From the NCBI GenBank assembly GCA_018881555.1, contig JACAXG010000070.1:2604001-2668000 (forward strand): 64,000 bases of DNA, written 5' to 3'. Position 1 is the first letter of the stretch, and each line of letters starts with the position of its first letter. Shown piece after piece: positions 24,001-36,000 of this stretch. The notes beneath the pieces are model-generated. The model made no database searches. It saw only the letters and a list, made by a program, of their open reading frames with translations, and was not told where the DNA came from. A program made the position numbers and the translations under genes. The stretch is from Amblyornis subalaris (taxonomy: Eukaryota > Chordata > Aves > Passeriformes > Ptilonorhynchidae).

Positions 24001-27000
24001 TAAAATGCAATTAATGAGTCATGAATTTTAATCCAAAAGGAAGTATGTTAAATAGTCTGAACTCCTGCTTCACTCACTAACGCCTGTATGAAACCAAATA
24101 ACTAGTTCTGGATAACAGGTGTCCTACAGAAAGTTACTCGTTTCTGCTGAAGACCTATGAAGAGTAACTGTTCTGCCATGATGGTTTTCTCTGGTAAATG
24201 ATTAGTAGTTGTTCTGGGTAGCGTGAGTTACAGATGCAATATGTAATCAGGCCTCACAAAACCTCTTCCCAACAAGTGTGAAGACATGCTGTCACGTGGA
24301 GCTTGGGAAAGACTTTTCACTCCTATTTTAGTATGTAAATACAGTAACAGTGTGTTCAGTCATACATACATGTCTGCTCTTTACCTGCCCCCATTTGCTG
24401 CCTGGCAAGCTGGTGAAACCAGAGGTTTACTGGAGATAACACTTGGTGAGAATTAGTTCCATATCTCATTCAACTACTGCCTTCTTGCAAAGGAGCAGAG
24501 TTACTCCTACATCACCTGCTCTGCTGAATTTTCTCGTGCCTGGAAGTAGGATCTAAACCTTCCTTCTCCATGTCACCTGGCTTTGCTTGCCTTTGTATTG
24601 CTAGAGATACTGAAAATGTGCTATCACTGTTCATTCTTTTTTAATAAAGTTTTGCATCAAAGCTTAGAGAGCCTTATAGCTGCCATGAGCACCATAGGCA
24701 GCCATAACCATTAATTCTGCTTGGAGCACACTTAATTAACAGGAGAGTTTCAAACCTGACACAGAAAAGCACTTAAGCCGTGTATGACTTCGGGGAATCC
24801 CACTGAAATGGATAACATGATGCACATGATGCTGAAGCACGTGAGTACATTTAAGGGTTTTGCTATATTGAGGATTTTGAAATGTATTTTTGAGAGTTTC
24901 ACAAATGAGCATCAGCATTTGAAAGGTACAAAAGCTATGAATTAAATACTCACAATAAACCTTCAGGCTAAAGGAGTCCATCAGACAAATTATCTCTAAT
25001 TTTAATTATTTTAAATTTAATTTATGGGGAAAAATACAAAATGAGTATGAGCTGTTAAAAATAAGTGGCTTTCATAGGGCTCAAGCAAGCAATATTTCAG
25101 CTCTAGAAGAAAATCTGAATATATGAGATCACTTGGGAAATCAGTGTGCAGTTTTATCACAGTGGAATTTATAGATGAACATTATGAATATTTTTATATC
25201 CTCTTGTTGACATTGCTGTAAGAAATTACATGAGGAGAAAAGTTTATAGCCTTTATTACACTGTAATGTAGTTTAACATGCACCCTGACATCAATCTGAT
25301 TTACGTTTTAATATTTGTCCTTATTTGAGAGTGAAACAAAAAATAAATGATGTCCATCTCCCATGACAAACACAGGTTATAGATCTGATCCTCTTGGCTA
25401 TACTCCCACAGCAAAAATTGATCTCAAATGGATGTAGAATAGGTAATTGCAGATTGACAGGTTCCTTGTTTCCATGGTGCATAAAATGGCAGAAATTTTT
25501 CAGCTTGGCTCTACTTCTAGCTGATTTATTGCATAAAAAATTGGCTGGCATGCAGCGAAAGGCTTTAAACTTTTTTGTCTTTTCAACAATGCCAGCCAGT
25601 GAGCTCGAGAACTCCCACAAATTATCTTTCCAACAATAGTTAACGTGTTATTAAGAATTTCCATGTCTACATACTAATTACTCTGAGATCTGAGAGGCTG
25701 GGAGGTTTTTTTGCAATTTATCAGTACCTGTATTTTGTGTGAACAGATACTGCTTTGNTGCTGTTGGCAATAAAATGTGTTGGGCAAAAGATTGTGGAAG
25801 GAAAATGGTCTTTTGGGTACCAGAAATGTAACATGAACCTGTTGTCACACCCAGTGTTTAGCCCCCAGGTGGGAGGTGGCCACACAGACGGGGGTGTTGG
25901 TCGCACCATTGCTCTGCCCTGGCTAAATCCTGCAATGAGGTCCGGCTGCCACTCCTGTTTCTGCCTTGAGATTGTGGCTGAGATGGGCGAAGAAGCTGAA
26001 AATAGGTCCTACACATCCTGTGAGGTATCCTGAGGGAAGCAGCAGCTGTGGCAGTGACGTCCCAGCCGAGGCTGTGCGGAGGCGGGCCTTGTACTCAGCA
26101 TGGCAGTGACATGGGAAGCGAAAGGGACAGTCAGTGATAGGGCTTGGGGCGCTGCAGGGGTGGCAGAGAAGTTGAGCTTGCAGATACCCAGTGTGAGGGT
26201 AAAAGCTATTGCCACAGTGAGGGGCTGGAGGTCCGTACGTACCTCTGGCCCCTGTGGCTTTTGAGGTTGGACTGTGTGCTACCTGACAGGTGTCTGCAAT
26301 ATTTTTATAAATGGCCTTAGATTGTAAATGTCCATCATTCAGAAAATACAGACTCCCAGCCTTTTGGAAATGTAACATCTTTACTGTTCAGTGATGCATA
26401 GGTGTGGGTAGGATGTGACAGCCTCATGAACATGAGATTGGAAGGGATTTCCTTGAGTCCAACCTGGAGCTGTATAGAATGATAATCTTCAAAAGCCTTC
26501 CAAGCACCATCTTAAAAATGGTAAGGATTATTTTGTCAGTGGTGTAAGCTCACAGAAGGTTCTGGACCATTACTGCTGATGGTCATTAGACATGAATTCT
26601 AAAGTTCATTTGTGAACAACTTGTATCCTTCTTTTCCAAGTTTGCTAACTTTCTCCTTTAGCTTAGCCTGCCTGAAATGATGAATGCCAGAAATGTCGTA
26701 TTCCCTATTGATGTTAAATGTATATGTCTTAAAGTTGTCAGCTGAAACGCTGTTCAAATTCAGATTTCTCTTAGGTAAACAAAAAAAAAAATTGGAGGTT
26801 TGTATTCATTCACAGTATGTAAAGAAAGTGATTTAGCACTGTAAGTGATACTTTCAAGACAGCGCCTTAAAAACCAAGCAGCTGCAGCAAACCCCTGTAA
26901 TCTCTTGCCATTTTGTTTCACTCTAACAGTCTTCCTTTGCTTGGGCAAAGATAGAGTAGTGCAGATGGAATGGCAACCAGTCTAGAAACTATTTTTTAAA

Positions 27001-30000
27001 CTCATTTAAGACCCTGTCAAGCAAATTGAGGGGCTTCTGATACATTACATAATAACAGCCTGCATTAAAAATCATACTTAAACCTCTCATTCTCCCATTC
27101 TATTGTAGATTCAAAAGAAGAATGTTTACATACTGCTTTATTCTAGCAGCAGTACTGTGCTACTGCGGTTAAACTTCATAATGTCTTACATTTAAAATAA
27201 ATGAATTCTCAGAGAATTCATATCCAGTTGATTCTGGTGCCTGGTTCTGGACCACCTGAGCAATCAGCGTGCAGAGGCGGTTCAGGAGGCATATTCAATT
27301 TACAAGATGCTTGCTGCTGCCACACATGCAATCAGGTGTACATTGTCAGTGACAACTGACATGGTACCCTGTTGGGAGTGTCCCATGTCCTTGGGAGAGT
27401 GAGCTGCTCATGTGCGGCCCACAGCACCGTGTGCATCGCTGCGTTTTGGTGAAACTTGGTGTGGTGCAGATGTGGGTGTTGGGGTTGTCCTTTGTGGCTC
27501 TGCCATCCGCTCCTGGGGCCAGCACTGTGGAGAGTGCTGGAGAGATGGAGGCAGGTGACAGATGACAGATGCCTTCTGCAACCTCACAGCACAGCAGCAC
27601 GGGTTATGTTCTGCCGGTGTCGCAGCCTGTGTAAGCTCTTCTTTTTCAGTGGCAGCTGGAGATACAGCAACACTCAGCATCACCAGGAGAGCTATATATC
27701 CTCGCAGGGCAGTTTGCTGTTGGTGATGAAAGAGGATATAAGTATGGGCTAGACATAGCTCTTTCATTGTATCCCAGGTGTGGCTGAGATGAAGGATAGA
27801 GAACAAATTGCAACGAGATTACTGTTTTTGCCAGCTCTGAGCTGCCACGGGAGTGCTGGCTGTTGCAACTGCCAGTTTTGGGGTTTCAGGGATGCGCAAG
27901 ACATTCCTAATGGAGATTTATGCTAAGTTTATCTCTGCCTTATGAAAAGGGACATGGCATGCAGCTGGTATTGACTTTAAAAAAAGTGTCACAGTTATTT
28001 TTTGCAGGCTAACAAATGTCAAGTACTGACATTTCTTTCACTTCACCAGAGGAAGGATAACATCATGACTTTCCTCAAGAGCAGAATAAGATATTAATTG
28101 TATATTACCTATGAATCCCAGGCGTGCAGAAAGCAATCCAGATCTATGCATAGATTGGACTTCTTTGCTGGCTTTGGATGACTGGAGGCACATCTCCACA
28201 TCATCTGCTCAGAAAAGAAGATTTTTCATATCAAAAGGAAAAGATTGCCCCCCATCATTCTTCAACTTAGTGTGACAAAGGATGTTCTTTCACTGCCCTC
28301 AGTGTTGATTGCATGCAATAGCAAGTATGTAGCAACTTGGCTGTGGACACCAGCTAGCAGGAGAGCTTTGCTGTTGGAGTTGGACCTGTGCAAGTGATTG
28401 GGGTGAGTGCTATGAGTCAGAGCTTGCTGGTTTGGCTCATGAAGCTCCAGGCCTTGTGAAGTCAGACTCAGCCACTAGTTGAGTAGCTGCAAAATAATGT
28501 GCTTCTCTGGCTAAAATTCAGGTCACAGTTGAGACCAGTTAGGTCCAATTTGGATACGTGATTCTTCCTGAGAGTCCTTGTTGCATGCTGCTTCCAAAGT
28601 AATAATCTGCAACAGTTGTGAGGCCTGTGGAGCTAAAACAGCGTGGCTGTGACCAACTGCTTGGGAAGACAGGCAGGGCCAGATCCTGAGAGCTGCAGTT
28701 AAACATTTCATGCTATGCCTCTATTGTTGCTTTAAATATGTTGCAGCTACTCCTGACATAAAGTGTTTGACAGCTTATCAAATGAAAATTTGTGTCGTTG
28801 TGATCCAGGACTCAATAGCTTTTTCTGTCCTGTAATACCGTTGTAACTTTTCCACCCCAGGGTCTTGAGGCCCATCTCATCTAATGCTTCCCTCCAAGAA
28901 GTGCAAAAAGGCAAAACAGGCTTGAGAAAAAAAAATGTTTCAACACTTGAGTGAATACTAGGGTTAAAAAAGAAGAAAACTGGTTTTTCTGCAAGGAGTC
29001 TGCAACAACAAATGCAGAAAGTGTGGGCAAACAGACTTGTGTGAAATCTGGGAAGAGAGAAACCCTCAGGGCCAGGGTAGGTGCTGTTGTATTGTGTAAG
29101 GTGCTCAGGAGGACTGCCAAGTGTTTCTGCTGTAAGTAATGATGACTCCAGATCCTTTCAAGCTCTGAGAGATGATCCCTAATTTTTATCTGAGGTTTGA
29201 GCATATGCAGGGCAAGCACCGCATGCATTCCTTCCGTTTCCCAGAGTTATGTATTCTCCAGAGGGTATAGACAATAAGATGTATGTTACAGTTCACAGCA
29301 TGACCCTGCACTATTTACAACAGGAGTGGGGTCACAGTGGGTCAGCACACAAAGAGTAAGGTGCTTAAGAAGATCGGGTCAGGGCATTAGCTCTCACTGT
29401 TGAATATTTCAGAGCTCAGAAAGATTTTGCACTCATGGTGATAAAAGTCTGTAAGCTGTCGCTGCAGGGAAAGGCGTAAGACTGAGCTATGAGGTCGCAC
29501 AGCAAGGTGCTTGTCACTGTGGTACTTCCAACAGCCAAGGGACCATGGGGGATGGCAGGAGAAGCTCAGGGTGGGGGCACGGGGGAGCAGCAGCAGAGCA
29601 GCAGTGAGCTGGAGCTGGAGGAGGGCTGGGTGCCAAGTATTTGCTTGCGCACTTCCCTGCTACTTAAAGGTAGTAATCGTAGTAATCTTCCTGCCCGGTG
29701 TCATCCTGGCTGGTCAAAACAGAGAGCAGAAAACCTGCCTGTGCTGCTGCATATGCAGGAATCCAACTTGCACTGCATTTTCTGGTGGAAGGGTTTCTGC
29801 CCGCTACCGCCGGCAAGGTAGCAGATGATGACCTCCACTGGACCATTTTCCTTGCAGATGTAGAGGGAATGCTCTAGCATGGCTTACAAATTACTCGTTA
29901 GAAAATGTGTCAGAATGTCTTACAAATGGGCCAACTTTAATTTTTTTGTTTTCTGATTTTTTTTTCGTGGACATGCTGCTAGGTCCAGAACTTAATTAGC

Positions 30001-33000
30001 AGGAGAATCTAGAGCTATAGCCAAGTTTTGGCCCCAGCGTGCAAACTTCCAAGACCTGGGCTAGCCCATCTCGGCTAGCTGCTGCTATGGGCCACTGCCT
30101 GGGCTCGTGACAGCTCAAGAATCTCTGCCAGAGTCTGTGTCATCTTAATTGCTTTGACCTGGAACATGATGCATGCTACATCCCAGATACATGGTCTTAC
30201 CAACCAGCCAGACACTGCACCTTCTTTTCTTCTTTTTGGGAGATGCAGACCAAATCACAAATTAAGTCTGTGAAGTGAAAGTAGGAGGGACTCCTTCCAT
30301 ACCATCCCCCACCAAAAAAAAAAAAAAAAAAAAAAATTGGTCACTCATCGAACCTCAGTGCTTCAGGTGTGAGAAGACTGAACTCTATCTTAGTATAGCC
30401 ATGTAGTATTCCTTGATCATTTCCTAGGATTACAGGCTTCTCTGATGATGCTTATGAAGACTGATGCTTAAGTATCTATAGATGTATACGCAGATTTTCC
30501 TGGGATGCATGAAGTGCATGCATTGATATGTACCTGTGTTGCATCACTCAGACTAGCTGCTTACAAGGGAATGATTTTTCCCTGTAGTGTTCTGCCTCAG
30601 TATGTCCCAGGACTGTGTAGACTGAGCTTGCCCTCACCAACAAGGTGCTCAGGAGCTCTTTGAGCAGCAGGAAGGATTTTCTTGCCTGTAGGGCAGGCAC
30701 ATGAAGAGATCTGAAGATGCAGATGGTTTGTTGGTCCCTTCCAACATACAGACAATTTTGTGTGGCAGCAAGCATCTCTTAAGGAATTTGCAGAGGTAGC
30801 AAGGGTATCCCTTGTATTTTGCCCTTCCCCATTCCCATGGGCATCATCTGTGGAAAGCCCAAGCAGTGGTTGTAGTTCCACTGGGGCTTCATGCTGACAT
30901 ACTTTGCCATCTGCATCCCCTGACTTTAAGAAACACAGAATTAAGAAATGCAAGCTTTGGACAGAGCAAGCAAACAGGATCCTGGTCAGGATGTGGGAGT
31001 CAGGTTTAATAGAGCAGCTGTTCCAGGTGTTATATCATAATGACTCAGGGCAGACAGGTATGAGTTATCAAGTACTGAGGATACAGAGCGATCTCTGTGG
31101 ACTGGTGTGGGCACTNTCTGCCCACAACACACCAGGGAAAATAATGGCGTCTTGCAGGAGCAACCAGAAGTGACAGCATTAAAATGGGCTTGATGACCAA
31201 CAAGAATGTGTACCATGAGGGAAAAAAAAATTTTTTCCACTGATGAAGAATTTTGTTTGATCCAGAAGGGAGGGCAGTAGACAAAATTGTCCATGACTCC
31301 AGCACCTTTGGGGAGAGATAACTGGGACAAGAAGTTTATGAATGGTGGATATTCCCTTTCAAATCACTGACACTTTAATATGAACTGTGTTTAGAGGTAG
31401 CGTGAACTGTGGGTTTAAACATCTTTGGAAATTCTAGGTGATGGAAGACACCGACTATTTATGGCTTCTTTCCCAGCTTGATGCGGCATTCTCCATGGCC
31501 TATTTTGTTCTGTTGTACAGTGTCAAGTAGTTTAAGAATTTTATGAGCAACTAGAAGCTTGACTGCTTATCAAGGCAGCAATAGTTTCTATATTTTGTTT
31601 CTCAACAGTTGAATTAGTTTGTTAATTGTCCCATTTGTTTTGTTAGTTTTGGTTCCCACATGCATTGAAACATCTGAATCTGTGGTAGATTAGAATGCCA
31701 TGGCATTTAAAGTGCCATCTACTGAACAGTCAAGACCTAGGATAATATTCAGGATATCTTGTTTCTTTAGGTAAAGTCACTGGCAACTTGTAATTTCAGT
31801 AGTTGCTGCCAACTGACTACCACAAACTAGATATATTTTGCAAATTGGTATATTATTGCATTTTTCAGCTTTGAGGTTGAAATGCACAGTTGCTGTATCA
31901 TTATTTACAAGTCTTTAATGAATTTCTTCTTGTCAACTTCTAAAGGAAGTAAACAAGATATTTCCATTATGGTTGATCTGAACTATTTTAACTTTTTTAT
32001 TGCTATCAGAATTCTATAAAGTAATATCATTTTTGTACCCAAAACTGGAGTCAAGATACTGCTTGGTTTTTTACATCACTTTATTATATATTTTGCCCAT
32101 GTTACTATTGTCTTATGTAAAGAAGACAAAAAGGAAAAATTATGATTAATACTTTTCTGTCAGAATTTGAAGTAGGTTTTGCAGTTAACTTTTCAACAGC
32201 CTTCATCAAACTGACAGTCTGTATTTATTATCAGACATCAAAGTAATTACCTGATTTTTCTAAAAGTCTGTTTGTTGCTGGTGGTTTCATTCTCATGGTT
32301 GTGCATACTAGGTGCCGTGGGGCTGTGCAAAGATTGTTCTGATTGCTCCACTCTGAAAGGTCCATTCTGTGTATCTATTTTTAAATGTAGTCCCTTTATT
32401 TTTATTCTCTACTAGTTTTCCATAAGGCAGTTACTGTGATGGAAACAACAAGGTAACTTTTCAGCTCTCACTTGTACTGCTATTAGGAGAAGAGGTATGA
32501 CGGTAGGGAGAGGTGATGCTCGTAGTCCAAGGTTGCTCACATACACGATGACAAGTGTAGGTTTTGGTGATTCACACTGGTGATGACATTTGCTTGTTTA
32601 TCTGGATACCTCATGGTATATGCTGCGACAAACATAAGCAGTAGGGAGCAATGACATGGCTAGTTCTCAACAATTCTGAAAAGCATGAAAGAAAAAGCTT
32701 TTGCTGTTCTTGAGATTTCATTTTTGCCTCTTTGAGAATGCTTAAAAGTGACCTCTACATAAACAGTTACGTTCTTGTTTTCTTTTACACAAACAGACTA
32801 AAATTCAGATTACCTGAGTATAATCTGTGATAACATGGTATGCTTCTTATCTGGGAGAGAAAGCATTGTCCCTCTCCTGAGTCTGCAGGCCATAGCTTTC
32901 ATTCCCAAACTGGAGTAGGTGTTACGGCCAGTGAAGACATCAGCCTGGTCAATTCTAGGGAACTGACATATATGAAATTTCACAAAACTGCATCTTTTAT

Positions 33001-36000
33001 CTCTTCATTTAATCTGAATGTCTAAACTTGGGTGACACATTTTCCGTTGGTGCTGTCAGTACTTTGCATCAATCTGTTTTCTTTGGATTGCAATTCAGGA
33101 ATAGGTTTATCCCTTCTTTGGAGGAATCAAGCTGCTTTATAAACCTCTTGTTTTTCTTCAAAATCTTCTGGATTTGTCATTCTAGAATGCAGACTCTTCA
33201 ATGATTACATATCTTAATTATTTTGTTATGCGTCACAAGACACAAAGAAACAACATTGCATATTCTGCAAGCTTACAGCTTAATCATATTGTTCCTTTAT
33301 TTTCTGATACCTAATATATTAATATATAATATATGCTACAGGAGGTACAGAGTAGAGAAGACAATATTTCTCTTACCTTGATATTTTTGGAGCATGGCAT
33401 ACAATTGCTGATTCAGCATATTAGGTTGAGTGTACATTTAGCTTCCTCTGGAACTGAGAAGGTCACCAGGAAAAAATTTAACGCATGCATTTTCCTTTAC
33501 AGAGCAGAAAGATCTTGCCAATAAGTCAGATTCAAATGGCCTCAGGATGGTTTTCTCCCTGTTCCTGTTCCTCAGTAATTTCCTTAAAACAGAATTAGTT
33601 AAACGCTCTAAGGTTTTCTTCTTTGGGGTGGGGCAAGGTTTCTGAATTATTTTTATGTCAGCCAAGCTCTCCACACTTAACATGAATGCAACCCAAATGT
33701 TTGTGGCAGAAATGTTTAGGGAGTTTTGTACTTTGCTTTGGAGCTAGGAAAGAGAAGCAGTAGCATGGGAACACCTTATGCTGTTATTGTCATCAAGAAT
33801 TCATGTTATGACACCACACTGGCTTTCCCTCGTTGTTCTGGAAACACAATGCCGTGATAAAACTGATGGGCTTATTTGAGAATGTTTGAGAATTCACCTG
33901 TACAGGTGATGCTGAGTATTGGGACAGCTTTTTAGCATCTTGACCTCGGTGATGGTCCAGTTAGAACCTGCTTAAAAGCGTGATTAGATCTCATAAGAGC
34001 TAATTGATAACCTCCTCAGAGTTTGAATTGTGAAGTCTCTTACTGCTTATTTTCTTTGTATTTAAGCAAATATACATTGTACCTTTCTTCTCATTAAAAT
34101 TACTGTCAGATTTGGAGGGTTTTGGTGGTTTTTTTTTCAATTCTTATGGCCTTCATTCCATTTGTGGTTTTGTGAAGGATTTTGGGAGAGGTCATGTGAA
34201 ACAGTGTCTGCAAACATCAAAGGCAAATCTCTTTTGGTTTTTAGTTCATCTCTTTCATCCTAAAAGCATGCAAAGGGTGGTCATAGGAACCTTATGGAAT
34301 TGTTGGAGTAGAGTGGAGAGGCTGGTTAAAACCAGTAACTTGGATCTGTGGGCACAAATAGGATGTTGACCGAAGTTGAGTGCAGATTTCAGGCGACTTA
34401 AAGATGCACATTTTTTTATGTAGCTGCCTGCACAGTCATGTGCGCTCTCATGTCCATTACCTTCTTAAAAATGTTCCTTTTTCTTCACAGCAGTTTTTGT
34501 ATCTAATGCCCCAGTTCAGCTGACAGGACCAAGGTTGCTGCCAACTTTTATGGTTGAAATAATGGCTAGTGGAAAAGAGAAGGAATGGTGCTGAAGTATA
34601 TAGCCACTGATAAGATTTTGTACTTCCTGCTGATAAGCCCCAGTTACTGGATGGGGAAATCTACAAAAGAGCTGTTGATAACAACAGTTTAAATAAACTG
34701 GAATAACAACATGTAAATGATTCTAAAACTGTCACTGAGTTGGGGTTACCTGTTTGTGTCCCTTATCCTTTCAGACTGACAAGTTCCACAAGGCAGCCCT
34801 GTGTGAGAAAGGGTTCCTGTCAGCAGAGACCTCAGGAGTTTCCTCACACCTGCTTGTTACCATAACATAGAACCATGAAAAGAGGATGGAGTAATTAATA
34901 AGATATCCACATGCATATGGGAGTTTAAATATAAAATTGACTATATTTATTAAATATACCTGAATGAATGTTTATAAAGAATAATGTTTCAAATGTGTGA
35001 GCAGTAACACTAAGTAATAAAATCAAGTCCTCTGGTGCTTCTACAAACCAGCCCTTAATTTTACTCTTTTATGTAGCATTTCATAGTGTAAATAGGTTCA
35101 TCAGGCTGCACTAGGACTAAATATTTTCCTGTGAGCAACAGACAGATGCTGGTGCCCAGATTTTTAGGTGATTGTTTAATGTTGGACTACCTGGTCTTAT
35201 GATAACTCCTTTTTTCTGCACATAATTTCTCTTTAGTGAAAGAAAGGGTTGGCTTTTTGAACCATCAGAGTAACTTGCCCCAAGGAAGGAAAGAAAGCAA
35301 GCTCATACAGTTAAATGAATGGTAGAATCCAGCATATTGTATCAACTAGAAATCCCTTTTTAAAATCCTCATTACTCAAGAGTCTGGCAGAGCCACATCT
35401 AGCTAATGGTTTCTGTTCCCTGCAAAGGCTGAAAGTGAGGTCTTTGAAGAAGAAATGTCACAACCGAGGCAAGTGTGCTGCTTAAGGGCTGGCTTCAAAC
35501 GGGCCTCAGAGTGCTGGAGAACAGACTGGACAAGCTGAAGAGGAACAATTCATTCTGAAAGAACCACCAGAATTGATTTGGGAGTCCCAGCTCTCAGTCA
35601 GTCTTACTTAACTGGCAGTGTCTCAAGCTTTTATCGAGCTCTCACTAAACAAAATGGGAAAATAGCAAAGGATAGTATAGGAAAGAAAACTGATAGTGAA
35701 TATCATTTCAGTTAATATAGCTGAGAAATAGATTTTAAGACATTTTGTCTTCTTATTGCATATGTGATAGGAAAATAAACTAGAATTGAACAACATTGAC
35801 AAGTATCTCAAGCATTTTAGCAGCATAAAAATGGAAATAATACATCTTCCCTATAAGATTCTTTTGAGGGAATAAGTAGATGTAGGTATTGGAATCCTTT
35901 TTTGGCATGGTATGTTTCAATATTTATTTATTTAAACCATTATAGGTAGTCAGATAACTTTATCCTTGATATTGTGTATTGTTTTTCTAGTTAGTAGAAT

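Noticed and set aside
25923..26378. 151-codon minus-strand frame
   Set aside because: His/Cys/Pro-rich without any known fold or repeated pattern. The CpG-richer base composition explains the lack of stops.
27408..27806. 132-codon minus-strand frame with a hydrophobic segment like a signal peptide
   Set aside because: The hydrophobic stretch is internal and isolated, the rest is low in coding character, and no promoter or splice sites fit.
30690..30765. Possible third CR1 tail ('ggtcccttccaacatacag')
   Set aside because: Only about 14 bases match the CR1 end and the upstream text does not fit, so it is too weak to list as an element.
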